From contig NZ_BAAAOH010000001.1 in the NCBI RefSeq assembly GCF_039530225.1, positions 868,001-932,000 on the forward strand: 64,000 nucleotides of DNA, written 5' to 3'. Below, in pieces: positions 8,615 through 16,951 of the stretch. The notes under the pieces were generated by a model, which was given only the letters and a program-made list of their open reading frames with translations, had not been told where the DNA came from and ran no database searches. The position numbers and the translations under genes are program-made. The stretch comes from Microbacterium pumilum (GTDB taxonomy: Bacteria > Actinomycetota > Actinomycetes > Actinomycetales > Microbacteriaceae). The first letter of the stretch is position 1; every line of letters starts with the position of its first letter.

Positions 8615-8635
8615 TTATCCACAGGTTCATCCACA
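8615..8635 (+). promoter_or_regulatory. DnaA-box pair
   Basis: A perfect TTATCCACA box lies at 8615-8623 and a one-mismatch TCATCCACA follows at 8627-8635, 12 bases apart on the same strand. They fall in the 70-base gap between convergent rhomboid and crgA genes, where no promoter is needed. A reverse-strand one-mismatch site, TGTGGATGA, occurs at 8963-8971. Since gyrA lies close to oriC in related genomes, these may be titration or auxiliary sites for DnaA. Binding is not demonstrated. Confidence 0.6.
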
Positions 8636-8669
8636 GGTGGGGATGAATCACACGGGTGTAGTTCGGGCT

Positions 8670-8909
8670 CTAGCGCCAGCGCGTCGTCATGAGGAAGCCG
8701 ACGAATGCGATACCGAAGCCGATGACGAGGTTCCATGCCCCGATACCGGGGATGGGGTACTGCATGCCGCTCACGTAGAAGACGAGCACCCATACCAGGC
8801 CGATCAGCATCAGGCCGATCATGATCGGCTTGAACCACACCGGGTTGGGTGCGGCCTCGCCTTCTGCTTGCTCGACGAGCGAATCGTCATCTTTGCCGGG
8901 TCGTGCCAT
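8670..8909 (-). CDS. crgA: cell division protein CrgA
   Basis: The 79-residue protein has a charged cytoplasmic N-terminus and two membrane helices (about residues 28-46 and 57-75), ending LMTTRWR as in mycobacterial CrgA. FKPIMIGLMLIGLVWVLVF is the conserved first helix. CrgA helps recruit and coordinate FtsZ-ring, FtsI and peptidoglycan synthesis proteins. Its reverse orientation opposite the rhomboid gene is the same as in M. tuberculosis Rv0011c. The ATG at 8909 was chosen; a GTG two codons upstream (8915) is the alternative, and neither has a clear ribosome site. Confidence 0.95.
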   Translation of the reverse strand: MARPGKDDDSLVEQAEGEAAPNPVWFKPIMIGLMLIGLVWVLVFYVSGMQYPIPGIGAWNLVIGFGIAFVGFLMTTRWR

Positions 8910-8963
8910 GCCCACAGTCTATCTGCCAGCCGCGGCACAGCATGCGCTGACTAGAATCCCCCT

Positions 8964-9773
8964 GTGGATGAAGCGCCGGCCGGCCACGCGGAGGGTGAGA
9001 CCGCTCCCCGCGAAGGTGGGCGCACACCCGCTTCGCCGAAGCCTCGCAGACGCGCTTCCGTCGTGGGGGTGATGGGCGAGATCCTCATCACCGCGGGGGT
9101 CGTGACCCTTCTCTACGTCGGATGGCAGCTGTGGATCGGCGACATGATCTATGGCGCGGAGCGCAACGCGACGGGACACGAGCTCTCGCAGACCTGGGCC
9201 GAGCAGTACGTCCCGCAGCTCACGCCTGACACCGATGGCGACGCGCCCGGCGATCCCGTCACGGCGGATCCCGTCATCCTCACGCAACCGGCCGATGGCG
9301 AGACGTTCGGCATCATGCGCATCCCCCGGTTCGGCGCCGACTACGCGGTCCCGATCGCCGGCGGTATCACGCGGTCGGGCACCCTCGACAACATCGGCAT
9401 CGGCCACTACCCCGGTTCGAAGATGCCGGGCGAGGTCGGCAACTTCGCCCTCGCCGCCCACCGGACCACATACGGCAAGCCGTTCAATCGCATCGCCGAC
9501 CTCAGGGTGAACGACGCGATCGTGATCGAGACCCGGGACGGCTGGTACACGTATCGTTTCCGCACTCTCGAGTACGTCACCCCGAACGCGGTCGAGGTGC
9601 TCCTCCCGGTGCCGCAGGAGCTCGACGCGCCGGCCGGAACCCGGTACATCACCATGACCAGCTGCAGCCCGATGTACGCGATGAGCGAGCGGATCGTCGC
9701 CTACGGCGTCTTCGAGTCGTTCACCCCCAGATCAGCGGGCGCACCGCAGTCGGTCTCCGAGGCGGCAGCCTGA
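8964..9773 (+). CDS. class E sortase
   Basis: The 269-residue membrane-anchored transpeptidase attaches or joins surface proteins at a sorting signal. An N-terminal helix (GEILITAGVVTLLYVGW, about residues 38-54) anchors the protein. The catalytic triad is visible: His166 in LAAHRTTYG, Cys234 in TMTSCSP, and Arg243 in SERIVAYGVF. The TMTSCSP motif is close to the TLTTCxP pattern of class E enzymes. Start is GTG at 8964. Its stop overlaps the following small gene by one base. No sortase substrate with an LAXTG-type tail is encoded in the window. Confidence 0.93.
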   Translation: MDEAPAGHAEGETAPREGGRTPASPKPRRRASVVGVMGEILITAGVVTLLYVGWQLWIGDMIYGAERNATGHELSQTWAEQYVPQLTPDTDGDAPGDPVTADPVILTQPADGETFGIMRIPRFGADYAVPIAGGITRSGTLDNIGIGHYPGSKMPGEVGNFALAAHRTTYGKPFNRIADLRVNDAIVIETRDGWYTYRFRTLEYVTPNAVEVLLPVPQELDAPAGTRYITMTSCSPMYAMSERIVAYGVFESFTPRSAGAPQSVSEAAA

Positions 9774-9928
9774 TGTATGCGGCGCTGTGGCACATCCTCC
9801 CTGGCCCCTGGTGGGTGCGCGTGCTGATTCTCGTGGTCCTCGTCATGGCGGTGCTGTACGGGCTGTTCTACTATGTCTTCCCCTGGGTGAGCCAGTTCGT
9901 GAACCCGCAAGAGGTGACGGTCCAGTGA
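9773..9928 (+). CDS. small membrane protein between sortase and amidotransferase
   Basis: This 51-residue frame begins with an ATG overlapping the sortase stop (TGATG) and ends at 9926-9928. It has one strong transmembrane segment (VRVLILVVLVMAVLYGLFYY, about residues 15-34) flanked by Trp/Pro-rich ends and a polar tail ending EVTVQ. Overlap with the sortase gene and the next start only 19 bases away support real translation. The position is that of Rv0012 in M. tuberculosis, but that protein is much larger. Function unknown. Confidence 0.7.
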   Translation: MYAALWHILPGPWWVRVLILVVLVMAVLYGLFYYVFPWVSQFVNPQEVTVQ

Positions 9929-9947
9929 TCTCCGGCACGACCCGCCG

Positions 9948-10577
9948 ATGAGCCGCGCCGCCGTTCTCGTCGTCGACAACCACGACAGTTTCGTCCACAC
10001 CCTGGTCGGCTATCTCCACGAACTCGGCGCAGAGACCGACCTCGTCGAGGCGGATGCGATAACCGATCCGGCGGAGGCGATCAGCGACTACCGCGGCATC
10101 CTCATCTCTCCCGGTCCCGGCGCACCCGCGGATGCCGGCGCATCGGTCGAGGTGGTCCGCGCGGCGGCGGATGCCGGCATCCCGCTTCTCGGTGTCTGTC
10201 TCGGCCACCAGGCGATCGGCGAGGCGTTCGGCGCAACCGTCGACCACGCGCCAGAGCTGATGCACGGCATGACCTCGCTCGTCGAGCACGACGGCAGCCC
10301 GCTGTACGCCGGCCTGCCGAATCCCTTCACGGCCACCCGCTACCACTCGCTGGCGATCGTGAACGACAGCCTGCCACGCGAACTCGTCGTGACGAGCCGC
10401 ACGGCGAGCGGCGTCATCATGGGCATCGCGCATCGGACGGCGGCGGTGCAGGGCGTGCAGTTCCACCCCGAGAGCGTGCTCACCGAAGGCGGTCACCGCC
10501 TGCTGGGCAATTGGCTGCAGACGGTGGGACTCCCGGATGCCGCGGCTCGCGGCGCCGCGCTGCATCCACGACGCTGA
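9948..10577 (+). CDS. class I glutamine amidotransferase, TrpG/PabA type
   Basis: The 209-residue enzyme releases ammonia from glutamine for anthranilate or 4-amino-4-deoxychorismate synthesis. The nucleophile Cys84 lies in LLGVCLGHQAIGEAFG, and the His173/Glu175 pair in QFHPES. SPGPGAP and the N-terminal VVDNHDSFVHTLV are typical. No partner synthase is adjacent. In M. tuberculosis trpG also sits just ahead of pknB, so this is a conserved location; whether it serves folate, tryptophan or both is not shown. The gene is convergent with pknB, 12 bases apart. Confidence 0.92.
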   Translation: MSRAAVLVVDNHDSFVHTLVGYLHELGAETDLVEADAITDPAEAISDYRGILISPGPGAPADAGASVEVVRAAADAGIPLLGVCLGHQAIGEAFGATVDHAPELMHGMTSLVEHDGSPLYAGLPNPFTATRYHSLAIVNDSLPRELVVTSRTASGVIMGIAHRTAAVQGVQFHPESVLTEGGHRLLGNWLQTVGLPDAAARGAALHPRR

Positions 10578-10589
10578 CGACCGTGACCG

Positions 10590-12284
10590 TCAGGGACCGG
10601 AGCAGAAGTTCAGGGTGACGGTCGAATGGATCGGCACGTCGCCCGGAGCGAGTGACTGCGATGCGACCGTCGGGGGTGCGGCCGCCTTGCAGCTCGTGTC
10701 CTCCTGCGTCGTGACGGTGAGCCCGAGGTCTTCGAGTTCACGGGTCGCCGCATCGACGGTGTAGCCCGTCACATCGTTGATCGTGACGCGACCGGACGCG
10801 ACGACGAGATTCACGGTGGTGCCGACCGCGATCTCCGCTCCCTCGGTCTGGTCGGCCGAGATCACCGTCTGCGCGGCGAGCGACTGGTCGTTGCGCTGCG
10901 TGATGGTGCCGAGTACGAGGTCAGCGTCCTTCAACGCGGCGGCAGCGGCATCCTGAGACAGCCCTTCCACCACGGGCATTGTCGCCATCTCCTGGCCGAG
11001 CGAGACGTACACGCGGATGTTCTGACCGGGCGTCACCGAGGCGCCCGCCTCGGGATCGGTGCGGATGACATTGCCGATGGCCACGTCGGAATTGGGCTCG
11101 TCGACGCGGAACGCCGGCAGATCCTCGGACTCGAGCTCGGTGTTCGCCCGCTCGTAGGTCATGCCGGTCACATCGGGCACGATTCGCGAATTGGTGGGCA
11201 CGTCATCGGTCGGGCGGATGGTGAGCACCCAGAAGAGCACCGAGATGAGGAGCACCGCGAGAAGGCCGACGCCCGCCCAGATCCACGCGACCGGGGGTCC
11301 CGCCTGCGTCCGCTTCATCGTCGTGTCGGTGCTCAGCTGACGCAGCGACCGGGCGGTCTCGGCCGCCTGACGCGGATTCGGGCCGTACAGCTCGCTGGTG
11401 AGCGCCCCGACCTGACGCTTCGACGGCGAACGGCCGTCGACGGTCGCGTCGATCGCCTCGCGGAAGGTCGCCGCGTCCTGGTACCGCTGGAACGGGTCCT
11501 TCGCGAGGGCACGCAGCGCCACGGCATCGAGCGATCGCGGCACGGACTCGTTGATCTCGGAGGGGGGCACGGGTGCTTCGCTGACGTGCTGGTAGGCGAC
11601 CGCCACCGGCGACTCGCCTCGGAACGGCTGCCGCCCCGAGAGCAGTTCGTACAGCACGACACCCGTCGAGTAGAGGTCCGCGCGCGCGTCGACCGGCTCA
11701 CCCTTGGCCTGCTCGGGTGAGAAGTACGCGGCGGTGCCGATGATCGCGGTGGTCTCGGCGACGGTCGCCGAGCTGTCGGAGACGGCGCGCGCGATGCCGA
11801 AGTCCATCACCTTGACCTGGCCGGCATCCGTCACCATCACGTTGCCCGGCTTGATGTCGCGATGCACGACACCGGCGCGATGCGAATACTCGAGAGCCTC
11901 GAGGATGCCGTCGATGTAGCGCACGGTGTCTTCGACCGGGACCGGGCCGGCGGCGATGATGTCCTTCAGCAGTCTGCCGCGGACGAGCTCCATGACGATG
12001 TACGGAACGGCGCGAACGGTGCCGTCGGGCGCGGTCTCGGAGTCCTCGCCGGCGTCGTACACGCGCACGATCGTGGGGTGGGCCATGCGCGATGCCGCCT
12101 GCGCCTCGAGCCTGAAGCGCGTGCGGAAGGCGTTGTCGTTCGCGAGCTCGCGATCGAGCACTTTGATCGCGACGTCACGGCCGAGAGTCAGGTCATAACC
12201 CCGATACACGCTGGCCATGCCGCCCCGACCGATTGCCTCGTCGACGCGGTAGCGCCCCGAAAGCACGCGCGGCTCAGCTGTCAC
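10590..12284 (-). CDS. pknB: serine/threonine protein kinase PknB with PASTA domains
   Basis: The 564-residue receptor-type kinase senses cell-wall fragments and phosphorylates division and envelope proteins. Its kinase domain covers about residues 12-275: glycine loop GRGGMAS, Lys43 in VAIKVL, HRD at 143-145, DFG at 163, and an activation loop with Thr180/Thr181. A transmembrane helix (about 335-357) leads to at least three extracellular PASTA repeats. I chose the GTG at 12284, which has GGGAG five bases upstream; the frame is open to 12308. It is the last gene of the fhaA-to-pknB run, 78 bases after pknA. Confidence 0.95.
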   Translation of the reverse strand: MTAEPRVLSGRYRVDEAIGRGGMASVYRGYDLTLGRDVAIKVLDRELANDNAFRTRFRLEAQAASRMAHPTIVRVYDAGEDSETAPDGTVRAVPYIVMELVRGRLLKDIIAAGPVPVEDTVRYIDGILEALEYSHRAGVVHRDIKPGNVMVTDAGQVKVMDFGIARAVSDSSATVAETTAIIGTAAYFSPEQAKGEPVDARADLYSTGVVLYELLSGRQPFRGESPVAVAYQHVSEAPVPPSEINESVPRSLDAVALRALAKDPFQRYQDAATFREAIDATVDGRSPSKRQVGALTSELYGPNPRQAAETARSLRQLSTDTTMKRTQAGPPVAWIWAGVGLLAVLLISVLFWVLTIRPTDDVPTNSRIVPDVTGMTYERANTELESEDLPAFRVDEPNSDVAIGNVIRTDPEAGASVTPGQNIRVYVSLGQEMATMPVVEGLSQDAAAAALKDADLVLGTITQRNDQSLAAQTVISADQTEGAEIAVGTTVNLVVASGRVTINDVTGYTVDAATRELEDLGLTVTTQEDTSCKAAAPPTVASQSLAPGDVPIHSTVTLNFCSGP

Positions 12285-12362
12285 TGTCACTCCCTGCATG
12301 GAACACAAGCCAGACTAGCCGAGCCCGTACGAGCCCCATGACAGGGGCTCGCGCGGCCGACG

Positions 12363-14087
12363 TCACGGGGTGGGTGTGGGGGTGGCCGCCGGGGTGATCG
12401 TCGCCTGGGCCTGGCTCGACGCTTCGGAATCGCGGCTCGCCCCGTTGCCCGTGCAGGTGACGGTGTAGGTCACGAAGAGCGACTGTCCGGGCTGGTTGGC
12501 GACCAGGAGGTCGACGGGACGCTGAGTCGGGCTGAACGACGCCTCCGGCGTGCCGGTGATCGGGAAGGTGCCGTTCACGGCGGATAGGTTGTACGCGCTC
12601 ACCGAGCCGGTGCCCGACGGGCACGTGAACGCCGACCAGTTGACCTGCACCGTGGTGCCCTCCGTCACGGATGCCGCCGGAGCTCCGCCGACCTCGATCG
12701 ACGGCGCCCCCGGCGCGCCGATCGGCGTGAGGTCGGTGTAATAGGTGAGCACGAGTTCGCGATCCTTCGGGACGTTGCCCTGCGGCTCGACCGAGTAGAC
12801 GAGGTCGACCTGCTCCTGGGTGTCGGCAGCGCGGCCGGGCGAGCAGGTGACGGTCTCGAGACCGGCATCCAGTGCCGTCGTCCGCGCCTGATCGCAGTTC
12901 ATGTCGATGAGACCCAGGGCATTGACATCGACCGTGGTCGCCGTGGGTGTGATCGACGGCGTCGTGGACGGAGTCTTGGATGGTGAGGCGGACGTCGTGG
13001 TCGGCGGCGGCTTGGGGTCGTCCTGATTCACGAGGAGAGCCCACACCGTGCCGCCGAGCACGAGCAGCAGCAGCACGATGAGAGCGATGAGCGGCCACGT
13101 CCAGGGGCTGCGCTTGCGCTTCTCGCCCTCCGCGACGACCGCGTCGTCCGCGGGCAGGAGGCTGGTCGCCGCGGCAGTGTCTGCGACGAGCAGCTGGGTC
13201 GCCGTATCGCCATCGACGGCTCCGGTGCCGCCTGCGATGGCGGGAACCGCGGCGACTGCGGCCGCGACATCCCCTCGCCGCAACGCGGACGCGGCCCGCG
13301 CGACCGCAGCCGTCGAGGCAGGGCGCTCCTCGGGCTTCTTCGCGATCATCGCGAGGACGAGGTTCTGCACGGGCACGGCGACGGTCGGCGGCAGCGGCGG
13401 GGGCTGCTCGTTGATCTGCGCCATCGCGATGGCCACCTGCGACTCGCCGGTGAACGGGCGCTTGCCGGCGAGACACTCGTACGCCACGATTCCGAGGGAG
13501 TAGGTATCGGTCGCCGGGGATGCGGGGTGCCCGGACGCCTGCTCGGGCGAGAGGTACTGGACCGTGCCCATGACCTGACCGGTCGCCGTGAGGGGCACCT
13601 GGTCGGCGATGCGGGCGATGCCGAAGTCGGTGATCTTCACTCGGCCGTCAGGCGTGATCAGCAGGTTGCCCGGCTTGATATCGCGGTGCACCAGGCCGGC
13701 AGCGTGCGCCGCCTGCAGGGCGAGGGATGTCTGGGCGACGATGTCGAGCGTCTTGTCGGTCGAGAGCGCTCCGTCGCGCTCGAGAATGGTCGAGAGCGCC
13801 TCGCCTGGCACGAGCTCCATCACGAGGAAGGCGCTGCCCGCCTCCTCGCCGTAGTCGAACACACTGGCGATGCCCTCGTGGTTGACGAGTGCGGCATGAC
13901 GGGCCTCGGCGCGGAAGCGCTCGAGGAAGCCCGGGTCACCCATGTACTCGTCTTTGAGGATCTTGATGGCGACGGTGCGGCCGATGACGTGGTCGGTCGC
14001 CTCCCACACCTCGCCCATGCCGCCGATCGCGATCCGCGACTCGAGTTCGTAGCGGCCGCCGAAGGTCACACCCTGCGTCGGTCTCAT
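12363..14087 (-). CDS. pknA: serine/threonine protein kinase PknA-type with long extracellular region
   Basis: This 574-residue kinase follows pbpA with a 4-base overlap. Kinase motifs are intact: glycine loop IGGMGEVWEA, Lys42, HRD at 134-136, DFG at 154, and MGTVQYLSPEQ. Residues 280-328 form a linker, followed by a transmembrane helix (about 329-353). The roughly 220-residue outside part has a Ser/Thr/Pro linker, a PASTA-like unit around LIDMNCDQARTTALDAGLE, and a second module with paired cysteines ending TPAATPTPTP. Mycobacterial PknA has almost no such ectodomain, so this one may sense ligands. The ATG at 14087 was chosen over an arginine-rich extension. Confidence 0.93.
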   Translation of the reverse strand: MRPTQGVTFGGRYELESRIAIGGMGEVWEATDHVIGRTVAIKILKDEYMGDPGFLERFRAEARHAALVNHEGIASVFDYGEEAGSAFLVMELVPGEALSTILERDGALSTDKTLDIVAQTSLALQAAHAAGLVHRDIKPGNLLITPDGRVKITDFGIARIADQVPLTATGQVMGTVQYLSPEQASGHPASPATDTYSLGIVAYECLAGKRPFTGESQVAIAMAQINEQPPPLPPTVAVPVQNLVLAMIAKKPEERPASTAAVARAASALRRGDVAAAVAAVPAIAGGTGAVDGDTATQLLVADTAAATSLLPADDAVVAEGEKRKRSPWTWPLIALIVLLLLVLGGTVWALLVNQDDPKPPPTTTSASPSKTPSTTPSITPTATTVDVNALGLIDMNCDQARTTALDAGLETVTCSPGRAADTQEQVDLVYSVEPQGNVPKDRELVLTYYTDLTPIGAPGAPSIEVGGAPAASVTEGTTVQVNWSAFTCPSGTGSVSAYNLSAVNGTFPITGTPEASFSPTQRPVDLLVANQPGQSLFVTYTVTCTGNGASRDSEASSQAQATITPAATPTPTP

Positions 14088-15541
14088 CTCCCCAGCACCG
14101 CCTCCATGACCTTCTTCGCGATGGGCGCCGCGATCGTGTTGCCGCTGCCCGATTGGTTCTGCCCGCCGCCGTCTTCGACGACCACTGCGACGGCCACCTG
14201 CGGATCGTCTGCGGGGGCGAACCCGGTGAACCACAGCGTGTACGGCTGTGCGGCGCCGTTCTCGGCGGTGCCGGTCTTACCGCCCACGTCGACCCCGTCT
14301 ATTCTTGCACCCGAGGCCGCCCCACTACTGACATTGGCCACCATCATCGCCCTCATCTCGGCGGCGAGATCCTCGTCCAGGGCCCGCCCGAACTCGGTGT
14401 CCTCGAACACCTGCTGGACCGAAAGATCCGGTCCGATCACTCGATCCACCATGTGTGGATTCATGACGACTCCTTCGTTCGCGATGCCGGCCGATACCAT
14501 CGCCATCTGCAACGGCGTCGCCGTCACCTGACCCTGTCCGAATCCCGTCAGCGCCGTCTGCGGGTCGTCGAGAGCCCGCGGGTAGCTGGACGGCGTCGAG
14601 ACGAGCGGAAGCTCGAACGGCACGTTGAAGCCGTACTTCTCCGCCTCTTCGCGGATGGCGGTGTCGCCGAGCTCCACGGCAAGCTCGGCGAACGGGATGT
14701 TGCAGCTGATCCGCAGCGCATCCGCGATCGTCACCTCGGCGCCGGGACCGCAGGTTCCGCCGCTGGCGTTGAACACCACGCTGCTGGACTGGGGCAGCCT
14801 GTATCGCGCGGGGTTCGGAAGCGTCGACTCGGGCGTGTAGTCGCCCGAAGCGAGCGCCGCCGATGCCACGACGAGTTTGAACGTCGAGCCCGGCGGGTTC
14901 AGATCGCCGCCGATCGAGCGGTCGAACAGCGGATTCGCCGGATCGGCGACGAGGCCGTCGTAGTACGCGTTGACGGCGGGGGCGTCATGGGACGCGAGCA
15001 GGTTCGTGTCGAAGTCCGGGCTCGAGACCATGGCCAGCACACGGCCGGTCCTCGGATCGATCGCAATGACTCCGCCCTGCAGATCGCCGAGCGCGTCGAA
15101 GGCGGCACGCTGAACTGCGGCATCCAGGGTCAGCACGACGTTCGATCCGCGCGGTGGCTGACCCGAGATGATCCGCTCGATGCGCGCCAGGAACTGCGAG
15201 CCCGCCGTGCCGCTCAGCGCCTGGTTCATCGACTGCTCGATCCCCGTGGCCGAGCCCAGCACGGGATTGATCCATCCGGTGACGTGCCCCCACATGTCGG
15301 CATCGGTGTAGACGCGCTGCCAGCTGTAGACATCGTTGGAGGCGACGGATGTCGCGATCGCCGATCCGCTGACGATGATCGAGCCGCGCTGCACCTGGTA
15401 CGAGTCGTACAGCGCGCGCGTATTCCCGGGATTGCGGGCCAGGGCGTCGGCATCGACGACCTGGATCCAGCTGGTCGCGGCGAACAGCGCGAGGAACATG
15501 CCGAGCATGAGGATGCTGAGCCGTCGGAGCTCCTTCGTCAT
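14084..15541 (-). CDS. pbpA: penicillin-binding protein PbpA (class B transpeptidase)
   Basis: The 485-residue D,D-transpeptidase cross-links peptidoglycan with its FtsW/RodA-type partner. An N-terminal membrane helix (about residues 8-27) is followed by the dimerisation domain and then the transpeptidase domain. The SxxK motif is STFK in PPGSTFKLVV, SxN is SCN in RISCNIPF, and KTG is in GGKTGTAE. The gene follows ftsW/rodA with no intervening base and precedes pknA with a 4-base overlap, as in the Rv0016c region. Confidence 0.96.
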   Translation of the reverse strand: MTKELRRLSILMLGMFLALFAATSWIQVVDADALARNPGNTRALYDSYQVQRGSIIVSGSAIATSVASNDVYSWQRVYTDADMWGHVTGWINPVLGSATGIEQSMNQALSGTAGSQFLARIERIISGQPPRGSNVVLTLDAAVQRAAFDALGDLQGGVIAIDPRTGRVLAMVSSPDFDTNLLASHDAPAVNAYYDGLVADPANPLFDRSIGGDLNPPGSTFKLVVASAALASGDYTPESTLPNPARYRLPQSSSVVFNASGGTCGPGAEVTIADALRISCNIPFAELAVELGDTAIREEAEKYGFNVPFELPLVSTPSSYPRALDDPQTALTGFGQGQVTATPLQMAMVSAGIANEGVVMNPHMVDRVIGPDLSVQQVFEDTEFGRALDEDLAAEMRAMMVANVSSGAASGARIDGVDVGGKTGTAENGAAQPYTLWFTGFAPADDPQVAVAVVVEDGGGQNQSGSGNTIAAPIAKKVMEAVLGR

Positions 15542-16951
15542 TCAGCCGATCACCACCCTGGGCCGACTGCGCACCGCATCTGAGATGCGCAGCAGCAGCG
15601 CGACGATCAGCCAGTTCGCGACGAGCGACGAACCGCCCGCGGCGAGGAACGGGGTCGTGAGACCGGTCAGCGGGATGATGCGCGTGACGCCGCCCACCAT
15701 GATGAACACCTGCAGTGCGATCGTGAACGACAGACCGGTCGCGAGGAGCTTGCCGAAGTCGTCCTGACCGGCGAGCCCGATGCGGATGCCGCGGCTCGCG
15801 AAGACCATGTAGAGACACAGGATCGCGAACACCCCGATGAGTCCGAGCTCCTCGCCGATGCTCGGGAGGATGTAGTCGCTCTGCGACAGGGGCGTGATGT
15901 ACGGCCGTCCCTGGCCGAGGCCGGTGCCGACGAGGCCGCCCTGAGCAAGCCCGAAGATGCCCTGAACGAGCTGGTAGCTGCCACCCGGGCGCTCGATGAT
16001 CTCGGGGTTGAAGGCATCCAGCCAGTTCGCGAACCTTCCGCCGACATAGGGGAGCACGCGTGACGCCAGGAAGGCGCCCAGCGCAGCGAGCACCACTCCG
16101 ATGAGCACCCAACTGGTCTTGCCGGTCGCGACGTACAGCATCGCGACGAACATGCCGAAGATGAGCAGGCCCGTGCCGAGGTCGCGCTGCACGACGATGA
16201 TGCCGAGCGAGACGAGCCAGATCACGAGCAGGGGCCCGAGTTCCCTCGCGCGCGGCCACGTGATTCCGAGGAAGCGCGTGCCGACGGAGGTCAGCGCCTC
16301 GCGCGTGCGCACCAGGTAGCCGGCGAAGAAGATCGCCAGCAGGATCTTGGCGATCTCACCGGGCTGGAACGAGAAGATGCCGAACGAGACCCACACGTCG
16401 GCATTCGCGTCCGTGCCCAGGCCCGGGATGAGGGGCAGCAGCAGGAGCACAACACCGGCCAGTCCCGACACATACGTGTAGCGGAAGAGCACCCGGTAGT
16501 TGCGGAGCAGCACCACGATCGCGATCGCGCCGACGAGGGCGATGCCCGCCCACGCGAGTTGGCGCGTCGACGCAGCCTCCCAGCCGTGGAGCTTCAGGGC
16601 CAGGTCGATGCGGTAGATCATCGCCAGCCCGAGGCCGGTGAGCAGTGTCGCGATCGGCACGACGAAGGGATCGGCATCGCGCGCGAGCAGGCGCAGCACG
16701 ATATGCAGCGCGAGGACGAGTGCGGTCAGTCCACCGCAGTAGACGAGGAACGTCCAATCGATCGCCTTGAGAGCGCCCAGCTGCACGAGCACCAGAGCCG
16801 ACCCGTTGATGGCGAACGCGAAGATCAACAGGAACAGCTCGCGGTTGCGCTGCGTCTGGGGGACGCGGATGCGCTTGAGCGCACGCACGACGGCCGTGTC
16901 GGTCGATACCGCGTCCGTGGGCGGAGTCTGGCGCGTGACGCCGGCGCTCAT
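15542..16951 (-). CDS. rodA: SEDS glycosyltransferase, FtsW/RodA family
   Basis: The 469-residue protein is a SEDS-family peptidoglycan polymerase with about ten hydrophobic helices. Conserved family features include FQPGEIAKILLAIFFAGYL, VQRDLGTGLLIFGMF with the catalytic Asp region, and the late GGVTRIIPLTGLTTPFLAAGGSS loop. The start at 16951 shares one base with the pstP stop (TGATG); the longer frame upstream is arginine-rich shadow. Position between pstP and pbpA matches rodA of M. tuberculosis, though FtsW and RodA cannot be separated by sequence alone here. Confidence 0.95.
   Translation of the reverse strand: MSAGVTRQTPPTDAVSTDTAVVRALKRIRVPQTQRNRELFLLIFAFAINGSALVLVQLGALKAIDWTFLVYCGGLTALVLALHIVLRLLARDADPFVVPIATLLTGLGLAMIYRIDLALKLHGWEAASTRQLAWAGIALVGAIAIVVLLRNYRVLFRYTYVSGLAGVVLLLLPLIPGLGTDANADVWVSFGIFSFQPGEIAKILLAIFFAGYLVRTREALTSVGTRFLGITWPRARELGPLLVIWLVSLGIIVVQRDLGTGLLIFGMFVAMLYVATGKTSWVLIGVVLAALGAFLASRVLPYVGGRFANWLDAFNPEIIERPGGSYQLVQGIFGLAQGGLVGTGLGQGRPYITPLSQSDYILPSIGEELGLIGVFAILCLYMVFASRGIRIGLAGQDDFGKLLATGLSFTIALQVFIMVGGVTRIIPLTGLTTPFLAAGGSSLVANWLIVALLLRISDAVRSRPRVVIG

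Noticed and set aside
12274..13476. A 400-codon reverse-strand frame overlapping pknA
   Set aside because: It is an arginine-rich frame-shifted shadow of pknA with no domain.
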